A DNA stretch of 64,000 nt, taken from Psychroserpens sp. (lineage in GTDB: Bacteria > Bacteroidota > Bacteroidia > Flavobacteriales > Flavobacteriaceae). The position numbers and the translations under genes are program-made. Below are positions 27,401 through 35,185 of the stretch, piece by piece (the first letter of the stretch is position 1; every line of letters begins with the position of its first letter). The stretch covers positions 248,001-312,000 of the forward strand of contig JAEPNY010000001.1 in assembly GCA_017643165.1 (NCBI GenBank). Direction: 5' to 3'. The notes beneath the pieces were generated by a model that was not told the origin of the DNA, ran no database searches, and worked only from the letters and a program-made list of their open reading frames with translations.

Positions 27401-29612
27401 GGCTTCAGATAATATCGATGGGGATCTTACGTCAAGTATAGTAGTTGGCGGTGACACAGTAAACACAAATATTGTGGGGTCATACGTAATTACCTATAAT
27501 GTTTCGGATAGCGCTGGAAATGCCGCAGTTCAAGTTACTAGAACCGTGAATGTGAACCCAGATACAACACCTCCAGTAATCACACTTATTGGAGCCTCTG
27601 TTATAAATCTAAACGTTGGTGAAGCTTATAACGAATTAGGCGCTACAGCTACCGACAATTTAGATGGTGATATTAGTGCTAATATTGTAATAACAGGCAG
27701 TGTAAATACAGCTGTTGCTGGAACATACTTCGTAAATTATAACGTGAGTGATTCGGCTGGTAACGCTGCTACTCAAGTTACAAGAACTGTAAACGTTCTT
27801 GCAGATACGACACCACCAGTTATTACATTAAATGGCGCTTCTTCGATAAACCTCAATGTTGGTGATACCTACACAGAGCAAGGCGCAACAGCCTTAGATA
27901 ATCTTGATGGAGATATCACAGGATCCATTGTAATTGGTGGAGATACCGTGAATACTAATGCAGCTGGAGTTTATGTTGTTACTTATAATGTAAGTGATGC
28001 TGCAGGAAATGCTGCGACCGAAGTTACTAGAACAGTAACTGTAATTGCAGATACAACACCACCAGTTATTACTTTAATTGGGGCTTCAACTATAAACTTG
28101 TTAGTTGGTGACACTTATGTTGAACAAGGCGCTACTGCTACTGATAATATTGATGGAGATATTTCGTCTAGTATAGTCATTGGAGGATCTGTGAATACTA
28201 ACGCAGCCGGTTCGTACCAAGTAACTTATGACGTAAGTGATGCTGCTGGAAATGCTGCAACCCAGGTTGTAAGAACTGTGAATGTTTCAGAACCTACTTC
28301 TGGATGCTCAGGTGGAATTAATTCGTTCCCATATTCAGAAGGCTTCGAAAATACATTAGGTGGTTGGACACAATCTACAAACGATGATATAAATTGGACA
28401 GTTGATGCAAATGGAACACCTTCTAACGGAACAGGACCATCTAGTGCAACGCAAGGTTCATTCTATATTTATGTAGAAGCTTCAGGAAATGGAACAGGAT
28501 ACCCTAATAAAAGAGCAATATTGAATTCACCTTGTTTTGACCTTTCAGGATTAACACAAGCAACCTTTAGCTTTAAATACCATCAGTTTGGTTCATCTAA
28601 TATGGGAAGCATTGATCTAGAAATTAGTGATGATGATGGTGCAAGCTGGGTTTCAATCTGGAATAGTACTGGAAACAAAGGAAATCAATGGTTAACTGCT
28701 AATGTAAGTCTTGATGCTTATGTTGGTGGTGGTGTACAGTTACGATTTAATCGATTAACTGGTAGCACATGGCAAGCTGATATCGCCATTGATGACGTCA
28801 GTTTGATTGATGGAGAAGTTGTAGTTAATGGATGTTCAGGAGGCATTACCTCTTATCCATATTCTGAAGGATTTGAAAATACTTTAGGAGGTTGGACGCA
28901 GTCTACTAGCGATGATATTAACTGGACAGTTGATGCAAACGGTACACCATCTAATGGTACAGGACCATCTAGTGCTATTCAAGGTTCGTTCTACATTTAT
29001 GTGGAAGCATCTGGAAACGGTACTGGTTATCCTAACAGACAAGCGATTATCAATTCGCCATGTTTTGATCTAACAAATGCAACTTCAGCTAATTTCAGTT
29101 TTAATTATCATCAATTTGGATCCAATAACATGGGAACTATTGATCTTGAAGCAAGTAACGATGATGGTGCTTCATGGGTTAGCATTTGGAATAGCTCAGG
29201 AAATCTTGGAAATTCTTGGCAATCAGCTAATGTCGATCTTTCAAGTTATACAGGTGGAAGTGTACAGTTAAGATTTAATAGAATAACTGGAGGTACTTGG
29301 CAAGCTGATATAGCGATTGATAATATCAATTTATCTGTAGGAACTGCAAAAGGTGAGACATCAAGAGAAGTGGTTATTGAGGAAAAGAAAGATATAATTG
29401 TATATCCAAACCCAGTTAGAGGAAATGTACTCAATATCAAATCACCATTCTCTAGAGTTACTTATGAGATCTATAATTCTGTTGGCCAACTCGTTGGTCG
29501 AGGAGAAGTTAAAAACAATAAGATTGACATAAGTCGATTGGATAGTGCACTTTATCAGATTCAATTTACATCAGAAGAAGGCACAATGATCAAACGATTT
29601 ATGAAGCAATAA
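24411..29612 (+). CDS. Secreted multidomain zinc metallopeptidase (reprolysin-like) with T9SS sorting domain
   Basis: A 1733-residue exported protein. A signal peptide covers about 1-20. A propeptide-like region precedes a metzincin-type catalytic domain with HEMGHQFGGNH at 341-351 (three His ligands plus catalytic Glu). Then come a fibronectin type III domain (about 649-738), a GEVED domain (about 742-882), five DUF5011/HYR-like repeats of about 82 residues (about 887-1293), two near-identical 170-residue modules (about 1298-1470 and 1474-1643) and a T9SS type A sorting domain (about 1652-1733). It is expected to be exported through the T9SS and attached to, or released from, the cell surface. 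It stands alone, closed by a terminator. Confidence 0.92.
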   Translation: MKIRLGALLLLLLSANFALSQGRTLWQTQNIDRTKQVKVSKRDLPKTHTFTLNIDGLKQLLNNAPQRNAMYNVTSGLILEFPNDQGKFEAFKIAEAPVLNPELQERYPEIRSYVGQGIDDPTAIIRFSVSPLGFQSMRLSATMPTTFIEAYTQDLTQYTVFKRADKLSYTGDFECSMTESLNETLDNGSGSVAYRNADDGILRTYRLVVSATGEYTQYHGGTKALALAAINQTMTRVNGLFETDFNVTMTLIGNTDDVIYTNPGNDPYGNTTSGYNSQLQNTLTSVIGEANYDIGHLFANLQNNGNAGCIGCVCVNGQKGSGWTSLTIPEGDPFDVDYVAHEMGHQFGGNHTFTFSNEGTGVQMEPGSGSTIMGYAGITGPTDVQQNSDPYFHAVSIQQITDYIKTTSCQTNTATGNSVPTVDAGSNYTIPRGTPFVLDGTASDADPGDVLTYCWEQFNNGSPANTNPSVNNTSGPAFRSFNPTTDSKRYFPRLQTIKTGATSWQWEAVPNVSRNMTFRLTVRDNRAGGATNNSDDMTVSVTANAGPFVLNSPNTNVTWNAGTLQSVTWNVAGTTGNGVNAANVDIFLSTDGGDTYPITLATGVPNDGSHDIVVPNNQGNQNRIMVRGSNNIFFDISNTNFTIGAPVVCNATVPTGLAASNVTDSQATLSWDAVPGATYDLRYREVGAPSWTTIAVTGISETVTGLSPLTDYEAQVRSKCTGGSNSAYSASVNFTTPDVQLNYCGSQSTNVNDEYISRVQLNTIDNSSGAQFYSDFTNISTTLTKDSQYTITITPTWTGTVYNESYAVWIDYNRDGDFTDAGEQVFTQGNTTATSVSGSFTIPTSAVENSTRMRVSMKYNALPGPCETFTYGEVEDYTVIIEGNAPDTEAPVITLNGASTIDLNVGETYTELGATATDNVDGNLTSSIVIGGDVVNTAVAGTYLVTYNVSDAAGNAATEVVRTVNVIPDTTPPVITLIGAATINLQQGDAFTDPGATASDNIDGDLTSSIVVGGDTVNTNIVGSYVITYNVSDSAGNAAVQVTRTVNVNPDTTPPVITLIGASVINLNVGEAYNELGATATDNLDGDISANIVITGSVNTAVAGTYFVNYNVSDSAGNAATQVTRTVNVLADTTPPVITLNGASSINLNVGDTYTEQGATALDNLDGDITGSIVIGGDTVNTNAAGVYVVTYNVSDAAGNAATEVTRTVTVIADTTPPVITLIGASTINLLVGDTYVEQGATATDNIDGDISSSIVIGGSVNTNAAGSYQVTYDVSDAAGNAATQVVRTVNVSEPTSGCSGGINSFPYSEGFENTLGGWTQSTNDDINWTVDANGTPSNGTGPSSATQGSFYIYVEASGNGTGYPNKRAILNSPCFDLSGLTQATFSFKYHQFGSSNMGSIDLEISDDDGASWVSIWNSTGNKGNQWLTANVSLDAYVGGGVQLRFNRLTGSTWQADIAIDDVSLIDGEVVVNGCSGGITSYPYSEGFENTLGGWTQSTSDDINWTVDANGTPSNGTGPSSAIQGSFYIYVEASGNGTGYPNRQAIINSPCFDLTNATSANFSFNYHQFGSNNMGTIDLEASNDDGASWVSIWNSSGNLGNSWQSANVDLSSYTGGSVQLRFNRITGGTWQADIAIDNINLSVGTAKGETSREVVIEEKKDIIVYPNPVRGNVLNIKSPFSRVTYEIYNSVGQLVGRGEVKNNKIDISRLDSALYQIQFTSEEGTMIKRFMKQ
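27070..28290 (+). repeat. Five tandem ~246-base repeats inside the metallopeptidase gene
   Basis: Each unit encodes about 82 residues starting DTTPPVITL-(N/I)-GA and ending YNVSDAAGNAAT-x-V-x-RTV. The DNA copies are diverged, mostly at third positions. These are DUF5011-type Ig-like domains, commonly spacers or adhesive modules in T9SS cargo. Confidence 0.85.
28304..29340 (+). repeat. Two tandem ~520-base modules inside the metallopeptidase gene
   Basis: The two units, starting at about 28304 and 28832, each begin GCSGGI and share long identical protein stretches such as SEGFENTLGGWTQST and INWTVDANGTPSNGTGPSSA, while their codons differ at many silent positions. They resemble MAM/laminin-G-like beta-sandwiches that bind carbohydrate or protein. 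Confidence 0.8.
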
Positions 29613-29630
29613 TAGAACATAATTGAAATA

Positions 29631-29663
29631 AAAAAGTCCAGACAAATAATCTGGACTTTTTTT
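29631..29663. terminator. Bidirectional terminator between metallopeptidase and exonuclease genes
   Basis: AAAAAGTCCAGA pairs perfectly with TCTGGACTTTTT around CAAATAA. It follows the plus-strand metallopeptidase stop by 18 bases and abuts the stop of the minus-strand exonuclease gene, so it can act on both strands. Confidence 0.85.
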
Positions 29664-30375
29664 ATACATGAATAATATCATTCTCATCGAGCAGATCTTC
29701 ACCTCTTAGTCTGAGAAAGATTTGTGCTACAGCGATCGTATCTTTTTCACAATAGGTTATTATTCTATCAATAGATTTATCGTGATAATATACCTTATAA
29801 ACATCACTACCATCAATATCATCTTTTGGTGATGGAATACCTAAAACATTAGTTAGTAATTTCAATGAGGTAAACGTTTTATAATCACCAAACTTCCAAA
29901 GCTCTAGGGTGTCAAGATGCGGAACTTCCCATGGCTTTTTACCAAACAAATTCAATTTGTATGGTAATTCTATGCTATGAATGATCATGCGTCTTGCGAT
30001 GTAAGGAAAATCAAATTCTTTTCCATTGTGCGCGCAGAGCAAATGGTTGTTAGAGCTGAAATGGGTAATCACTAAATTTTTAAAATCTTTTAAAATAGTG
30101 ATTTCATCACCATAAAAAGAGGTTACGCGAAAACGCCTAATATTACCGTCGAGTTTAAAGAATCCTACAGAAATACAAATGATCTTACCGAATTCAGCCC
30201 AGATACCAGCACGATCGTAAAATTCTTCTGCACTATACTCATCACGTCTTTGGTATCTCGATTTGATCTCCCATAAGTCTTGTTTGATCTCATCAAGTTC
30301 TGTAAAAGTCTCTGTTTCTGGAACAGTCTCTATATCTAAAAATAGAATATTTTCTATATATAATTTCGAAATCAT
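29662..30375 (-). CDS. Predicted 3'-5' exonuclease (PolB-like, DNA_pol_B_exo2 family)
   Basis: A 237-residue DEDD-type nuclease domain. The first acidic motif is LFLDIETVPE (about 11-20), the second region is CAHNGKEFDFPYIARRM (about 115-131), and the last is YCEKDTIAVAQIFLR (about 209-223), which supplies the third Asp. The spacing fits the exonuclease domain of family B polymerases, with no polymerase part. It would trim DNA or RNA 3' ends, and a repair role is assumed. It is single in its orientation group, 36 bases downstream of the serine hydrolase. Confidence 0.85.
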   Translation of the reverse strand: MISKLYIENILFLDIETVPETETFTELDEIKQDLWEIKSRYQRRDEYSAEEFYDRAGIWAEFGKIICISVGFFKLDGNIRRFRVTSFYGDEITILKDFKNLVITHFSSNNHLLCAHNGKEFDFPYIARRMIIHSIELPYKLNLFGKKPWEVPHLDTLELWKFGDYKTFTSLKLLTNVLGIPSPKDDIDGSDVYKVYYHDKSIDRIITYCEKDTIAVAQIFLRLRGEDLLDENDIIHV

Positions 30376-30410
30376 GACCCTATTTATTTTAAGTTCGACA
30401 TGTTAATTGC

Positions 30411-31574
30411 TTATTGATTATGCTGTTCTAGCATCTTGTAGCCTTCTTCAATATACAAAGAAATATCATCAGTAAAGGTTTTAGTACCAATATCTGGAGA
30501 TTTTTGATGTCCGAGTCGGATGATCATCACGTTATCTTCAGGCTGTACAAACACATACTGACCCAAATGGCCTCGCATCATAAAGAATTGCTTTCCGATG
30601 TGGTTTTTCAACCAAAACCCATACCCATATTCAGGACTTTCAGGAAATCTCGGAACTATAGATTTAGCCACAAATGCTGAATCTAGTATTTGCTTGCCAT
30701 TCCACTTACCGTAATCCTTGTAGAGTTTTCCAAAGCGTGCAAAGTCTTTAGCATTACTCGCAATACAACAATACGCTTTTACTAGATCATGGTCTTCACT
30801 ATCTACTTGCCATAAGGTTGAATTTTCAGCCCCAAGAGGTTTCCAAAAACTTTCTTCGAAGTAGTCATATAACTTTTTACCTGTCGCTTTTTCGATAACC
30901 ATTGCTAACATTTGTGTATCACCACTAGCGTATTTGAAGCCTTGTCCAGGTTCGTTTACCACCTCTAGACCATTAATTACTTTTGCTAAATCATCATCAA
31001 AATAAGCACGAGTTGTAATTGATAGAGGTGAATAATAGGCCTCATCCCAATTTGTCCCAGATGCCATAGAGGAGAGGTCACCAACTGTCATTTTAGATGC
31101 TAGCCCTTCGCAAAATTCTGGAAGAAAATCACAAACAGGTTGATCTAAGCTTTCTATATAACCATCCATGATTGCCTTGCCCATCAAACCTGAAACGTAG
31201 CTTTTAGCCATTGAGAACGAATTTGATTTAGAGTTGGCATCAAATTCGTCGTAGTACGCTTCGAACCATACACTATCGTTTTTGATAATAACATAGGCGA
31301 TTGTACCCCAATCGTTATTGGCTTTATCCAGACGATCGGTGACATTTGCTTTATTATAATCGACATGTATTGGCCATTGTTGCGGTGCGTTCGACGCTTC
31401 TATAGCCTGGTTATCAAACTCTTTGTAATCCTCTAAAAAAGCTGTTGTATGTCCTTTTAAGTAAATAGTACGCACAGCCTTAAGTAGATAATCGGTATCA
31501 GTGACATATAGTAATAGAATAATAAGACCAAAAAAGATGATCAAAAATTTTAGAGTTTTTTTCAAGAATTTCAT
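30411..31574 (-). CDS. Serine hydrolase, beta-lactamase/esterase family
   Basis: An N-terminal hydrophobic segment (about 6-25, KFLIIFFGLIILLLYVTDTD) suggests a membrane anchor or signal peptide. The class C beta-lactamase-like fold shows SMAK as the SxxK nucleophile motif, YASGD in the place of YxN, and RGHLGQY for the third motif. These proteins are usually esterases or D-aminopeptidases rather than true beta-lactamases. The frame extends to 31640, but that would overlap the upstream thioesterase-like gene. The ATG at 31574 (MKFLKKTLKF) leaves a 4-base gap and is chosen. Confidence 0.85.
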   Translation of the reverse strand: MKFLKKTLKFLIIFFGLIILLLYVTDTDYLLKAVRTIYLKGHTTAFLEDYKEFDNQAIEASNAPQQWPIHVDYNKANVTDRLDKANNDWGTIAYVIIKNDSVWFEAYYDEFDANSKSNSFSMAKSYVSGLMGKAIMDGYIESLDQPVCDFLPEFCEGLASKMTVGDLSSMASGTNWDEAYYSPLSITTRAYFDDDLAKVINGLEVVNEPGQGFKYASGDTQMLAMVIEKATGKKLYDYFEESFWKPLGAENSTLWQVDSEDHDLVKAYCCIASNAKDFARFGKLYKDYGKWNGKQILDSAFVAKSIVPRFPESPEYGYGFWLKNHIGKQFFMMRGHLGQYVFVQPEDNVMIIRLGHQKSPDIGTKTFTDDISLYIEEGYKMLEQHNQ

Positions 31575-31578
31575 CGCC

Positions 31579-32106
31579 TTAAGCTTGTTGTTTATGTTGT
31601 CGTTTTTTGAGTTTTTCTTTGTAAAAACCTTTATCTGCAATATATAGTGTTTTATTAAAACTAGCGACTACCTTGTCATTCTTATCTACCAGATGCATTG
31701 TTTTTTCAAGCGTAACTTCTTTATAAGTAAGTACATCTTCTTTTAATTTGGAAATTTCATCTTTCGAAAATTCGAATTTACCAAAAATTTGATCTTTTGC
31801 TGGTCGACGGTAGGTCGCTTCTACGGCTTTGTCCCAAACAACATAATCATTTCCTAAAATTTGTATGAGCATGATCATGTAAATTGGATCAGTAGCTGAA
31901 AGCATACTACCACCAAAAATGCTACCTGCATAATTTCGATTTTTCCAGTTCAATTTTAAGGTAATAACGACTTTATGTAGATCTTCACTAACCTCGATAA
32001 TTTTTGCCGTTGTTCTCCTGTACATTGGAGACCAATTAAATCCGTACTTATAAATGGTAGCAGGCTTCACAAATCGTGTTAAAAATTCAGTGGCTGTCTT
32101 ATACAT
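31579..32106 (-). CDS. DUF4442 family protein, hot-dog thioesterase-like
   Basis: A 175-residue protein of the DUF4442 group with a hot-dog layout: FNWSPMYRRTTAKIIEVSED, then NWKNRNYAGSIFGGSMLSATD, where the GG before the central helix is typical. It lacks a residue pattern that would name a substrate. Its start shares one base with the ogt stop (32106), indicating translational coupling, and the serine hydrolase follows after 4 bases. Confidence 0.8.
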   Translation of the reverse strand: MYKTATEFLTRFVKPATIYKYGFNWSPMYRRTTAKIIEVSEDLHKVVITLKLNWKNRNYAGSIFGGSMLSATDPIYMIMLIQILGNDYVVWDKAVEATYRRPAKDQIFGKFEFSKDEISKLKEDVLTYKEVTLEKTMHLVDKNDKVVASFNKTLYIADKGFYKEKLKKRQHKQQA

Positions 32107-32579
32107 TAAAATAAAGTTTGCTGTTTATATGGACTTTCATGTTCTAACAACCATTGTTTGCGCGATAATCCGCCAGCATAACCTGTGAGGCTACCGTCAC
32201 TTCCAATTACACGATGACAAGGAATGACGATCCATAATGGATTTTTACCATTCGCATTGGCTACAGCTCGAATGGCTTTTTCATCTCCTAGCCTTCTAGA
32301 AAGGTCTAAATACGATACAGTCTTACCATAAGGTATTTGAGCAAGTTCTTGCCATACGGATTTTTGAAAAGCGGTTCCATTTGGATTTAATTTAAGATCA
32401 AAATGAGACCGTTCACCTTGAAAATATTCTTTGAGCTGAATGGCACAGTCTTCAAGTATTGTGGGGATAATGTCAGTTTCTATTTCTTCAGAATTTAAAA
32501 TTGTAATTTCCGAGATACCATCATCATCTCCTACGATTTTGGCAAATCCGAGCGGTGTTTCTAGGATACAATTCTCCAT
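32106..32579 (-). CDS. ogt: Methylated-DNA--protein-cysteine methyltransferase
   Basis: Removes alkyl groups from O6-alkylguanine by transfer to its own cysteine. The acceptor motif is PCHRVIGSDGSLTGYAGG with Cys121, and the DNA-binding helix region is FQKSVWQELAQIPYGKTVSY (about 71-90). At 157 residues it is the short Ogt/MGMT form without an AdaA domain. It overlaps the CNNM gene and the DUF4442 gene by one base each, placing it in a tight minus-strand operon. Confidence 0.95.
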   Translation of the reverse strand: MENCILETPLGFAKIVGDDDGISEITILNSEEIETDIIPTILEDCAIQLKEYFQGERSHFDLKLNPNGTAFQKSVWQELAQIPYGKTVSYLDLSRRLGDEKAIRAVANANGKNPLWIVIPCHRVIGSDGSLTGYAGGLSRKQWLLEHESPYKQQTLF

Positions 32580-33706
32580 TATTCTTTAGAATCATCAAAT
32601 GAATCTTCATCGAGAATACCTAATTTCTTGGCACGTGTTTCCCAACTTTTTCGTGCGAGGTATTGAAGGTCTGAGACATTATCACTTTCATCCATGATTT
32701 CCATTCCTAACAGAGTTTCAATAACATCTTCCATCGTCACCAGTCCGCTTACAGAACCATATTCATCAACTACTAAGGCCATATGATTACGACTCTCAAC
32801 TAGTTTTTCAAATAGTTTAGGTATCGGAAGATTTCTACTAACAACAATAATGTGGCGTTTGAGTTCAGCTAGTTTTCGAGATCCATTGTCTAGCGCCATT
32901 TCCTTAAAGACTTCATCTTTAAGGACAAGTCCTTTTATATTATCTGGATCTTCGCTGTATATTGGAATACGGGAAAAGCGAAGGTTCATATTTTTATTGA
33001 AGAAATCTTCTACGGTTGTATTTTCATCTTCAGCTTTCATTACCGTTCTAGGTGTCATAACGTCTTTGGCGAAGACTTCCTTAAAGGTCAACAGATTTTT
33101 TATGATTTTACTTTCATTTTCCTGAAAAACACCTTCTTCCTGTGCCATATCGGCCATTACGAGGAACCCTTCTCTACTTAATACACTGCCATGACCTTTG
33201 CCGCCAATCAGTTTAGTAGTGAGTTGTAGAACCCATAAAATTCCTGTCCATTTAAGTGGAAATATTAAAATATTTAGGGTACGTGTAGTAAAATTTGCCA
33301 ATTGTTTCCAGTAAGTAGCTCCTATAGTCTTTGGAATGATCTCAGACGCTACTAAAATTAAAATGGTCATAATCGTAGACACGACACCTACCATTAGATC
33401 TTCGGTAAATTGTACGCCGAAAATAGTATGCGCTTTGCTACCATATAATTCTACATAGGCTGCTTTTGCCTGAACACCTACCAGAATCGCACCAACTGTA
33501 TGTGCTATTGTATTTAAAGTAAGGATTGCAATTAACGGACGGTCTACATCTTTTTTTAAAGCTTCAAGATCATCGGCATAAGCTTTGCCCTCGCTTTTCT
33601 TTAAATTCAAAAATGTAGGTGTGACACTTAAAAGAACGGCCTCCAAAATTGAACATAAGAATGAAAAGAAGATCGATATTATAGCGTAAAAAATAAGTAA
33701 AGCCAT
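32579..33706 (-). CDS. CNNM-domain / CBS-pair membrane protein (CorB/CorC, hemolysin-like)
   Basis: The first half has about three to four membrane helices (LLIFYAIISIFFSFLCSILE, LIAILTLNTIAHTVGAILVG, VVSTIMTILILVASEIIPKT) matching the DUF21/CNNM domain. A pair of CBS domains follows (about 205-330, with KDVMTPRTVM and LVVDEYGSVSGLVTMEDVIE). The usual C-terminal CorC_HlyC domain is absent, so the protein is the short form. Relatives export Mg2+ or Co2+, and the ion here is unknown. The frame begins with TTG at 33709; the adjacent ATG at 33706 is chosen. Confidence 0.87.
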   Translation of the reverse strand: MALLIFYAIISIFFSFLCSILEAVLLSVTPTFLNLKKSEGKAYADDLEALKKDVDRPLIAILTLNTIAHTVGAILVGVQAKAAYVELYGSKAHTIFGVQFTEDLMVGVVSTIMTILILVASEIIPKTIGATYWKQLANFTTRTLNILIFPLKWTGILWVLQLTTKLIGGKGHGSVLSREGFLVMADMAQEEGVFQENESKIIKNLLTFKEVFAKDVMTPRTVMKAEDENTTVEDFFNKNMNLRFSRIPIYSEDPDNIKGLVLKDEVFKEMALDNGSRKLAELKRHIIVVSRNLPIPKLFEKLVESRNHMALVVDEYGSVSGLVTMEDVIETLLGMEIMDESDNVSDLQYLARKSWETRAKKLGILDEDSFDDSKE

Positions 33707-33770
33707 CAAATAATATTATTTAATGGCTAATTTATTGAATATTATAGAATATTCTTTTGATTGACTTAGT

Positions 33771-34385
33771 TTAATTACGCATTGCTCGCTTCGCTTCACG
33801 TTCTACGCGTTTAAGTTCACGCTTAGCACGTGCCAATTCACGCTCGGCTTTTTCTAATTCGCGGGTAACATTAGTTTGTCCATACCTCGATGATTTACCT
33901 GAAATTTCAGCTTTTAGAGTTTCGCCTAAATCTTTGATTTTATTGTATAACTTAGAATTTGATGCATTACGATCTAGATAAATTCTTAAATGTCCCATGG
34001 TTAATTTACATTCAAAGATTTCGTCTCCATTTGCAGAAGTAGTCCAAACATAAGAACTGCCAGAGATTTTTAAATTATCTTCACCCAAGTTGTTTCGAAG
34101 AAATTCTTCCAGCTTACCATTCTTTGACGCATCAAAACTCGCACGAAATTTATAATAGTCATTGGTGTTTTTAATAGATACCGAGCTGTTTGATTTGTAG
34201 TCATTATCGTTGTCCACTGATATGGAGTATGATGTTCCTGAAGTTGTTTTAGGTGGCTCAGGAGTTGCTGGTGGTTCTGGTGTGCCTTGGGCATTAAGAT
34301 TTAATAATCCGAAAGTAATTACCAGTACGGTAATAAAAATTGAGCGCATTGACATTTGACTGTTGTTTAATTTAAAAGTTTTCAT
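33771..34385 (-). CDS. Secreted protein with Pro-rich N-terminus and charged helical C-terminus, unknown function
   Basis: A signal peptide (hydrophobic IFITVLVITFGLLNLNAQG, cleavage near residue 33) is followed by a Pro-rich stretch TPEPPATPEPPKTT, a beta-rich middle and a very basic/acidic amphipathic C-terminal helix (ELEKAERELARAKRELKRVE at about 177-196). An internal ATG at residue 11 or 13 could be the true start. A good -7 element lies 30 bases upstream. It is next to, and co-directional with, a two-component system and could be its target. No family recognised. Confidence 0.7.
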   Translation of the reverse strand: MKTFKLNNSQMSMRSIFITVLVITFGLLNLNAQGTPEPPATPEPPKTTSGTSYSISVDNDNDYKSNSSVSIKNTNDYYKFRASFDASKNGKLEEFLRNNLGEDNLKISGSSYVWTTSANGDEIFECKLTMGHLRIYLDRNASNSKLYNKIKDLGETLKAEISGKSSRYGQTNVTRELEKAERELARAKRELKRVEREAKRAMRN

Positions 34386-34414
34386 AATGATTCGTTTTTA
34401 ATGATTGTACAGGA

Positions 34415-34422
34415 CAAATGTA
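34415..34422 (-). promoter_or_regulatory. -7 promoter element for the secreted Pro-rich protein gene
   Basis: TACATTTG on the minus strand matches TAnnTTTG and predicts a start near 34408, about 23 bases before the ATG. This separates the gene from the two-component operon upstream. Confidence 0.5.
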
Positions 34423-34492
34423 GTTGGAGAAAACCGTGTAAAAAAGGAAATGCCAGGCGTTAACCCAGCATTAACCATAAGCTTAATTCCTA

Positions 34493-35179
34493 TTAACTTA
34501 CCTTGAATTCTAGGCCAACGTTTCTTTTGCTTTCAATAGAAATTGAAGGATCATGTTGAAAGTATTTTCGAAGCCTACTTATAAAAACATCCATACTACG
34601 TCCGGAAAAGAAATCGTCATTTTCCCAAACTGCAGTTAGTACTTCTTCGCGTTTTAGAAGTTGATTCTTATGATTAACTAAAAATAGAATCAACTCCGCT
34701 TCTTTTTGTGTCAGCTGTTTGGTGTAATCTTGGCAGTTCAATACTAATCGTTTTGTATCGAAAGTATAAGTGCTAATCGACAAAACTTCGGTTTGTTGAA
34801 TTGTTTTAAAAGAGCGTTCTGCGCGGCGAATGATATTGTTTAAACGCAGCACTAATTCGTCGGCTTCAAAGGGTTTCACGATATAGTCGTCAGCTCCTAG
34901 TTTTAGTCCTTTGATTTTATCTTCTTTAAGCTTTCTTGCAGTTAAAAAGATGAAAGGGCATTCAGGATTAACATCGATTATGTTTTCAGCAAGCGTAAAT
35001 CCATCCATTTTAGGCATCATAACATCAAAAACACAGATATCGTAGGATTGCGCTTTAAAATAGTCTAATGCTTCTGCACCGTCTTTGGCCCAGGTAATTT
35101 CAAAACCAGATATTTCTAAATATTGTTTTAGAATATTACCAAAATCAAGATCATCTTCTGCTAAAAGAATAGTTTTCAT
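34493..35179 (-). CDS. Response regulator, OmpR/PhoB family
   Basis: A 228-residue DNA-binding regulator. The receiver domain (about 1-118) has the acidic pair EDD at the start, the phosphorylated Asp in VFDVMMPKMDG (near residue 53), the Thr in FLTARK and the Lys in VKPFEADEL. The C-terminal winged helix (about 130-226) includes LTQKEAELILFLVNHKNQLL and a recognition helix SMDVFISRLRKYF. It begins 6 bases after the kinase gene stops, so the two form a pair. Targets are unknown; the nearest candidate is the secreted protein gene downstream. Confidence 0.93.
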   Translation of the reverse strand: MKTILLAEDDLDFGNILKQYLEISGFEITWAKDGAEALDYFKAQSYDICVFDVMMPKMDGFTLAENIIDVNPECPFIFLTARKLKEDKIKGLKLGADDYIVKPFEADELVLRLNNIIRRAERSFKTIQQTEVLSISTYTFDTKRLVLNCQDYTKQLTQKEAELILFLVNHKNQLLKREEVLTAVWENDDFFSGRSMDVFISRLRKYFQHDPSISIESKRNVGLEFKVS

Positions 35180-35185
35180 TGCGTT

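Noticed and set aside
27038-27466. Long minus-strand ORF inside the metallopeptidase gene
   Set aside because: It is the antisense of the Thr/Val-rich Ig-like repeats; its own repeats mirror theirs and it has no start context.
27070-28290. Regular repeats considered as a CRISPR array
   Set aside because: The units are about 246 bases, coding, and diverged in the pattern of protein domains; no short identical repeats with unique spacers.
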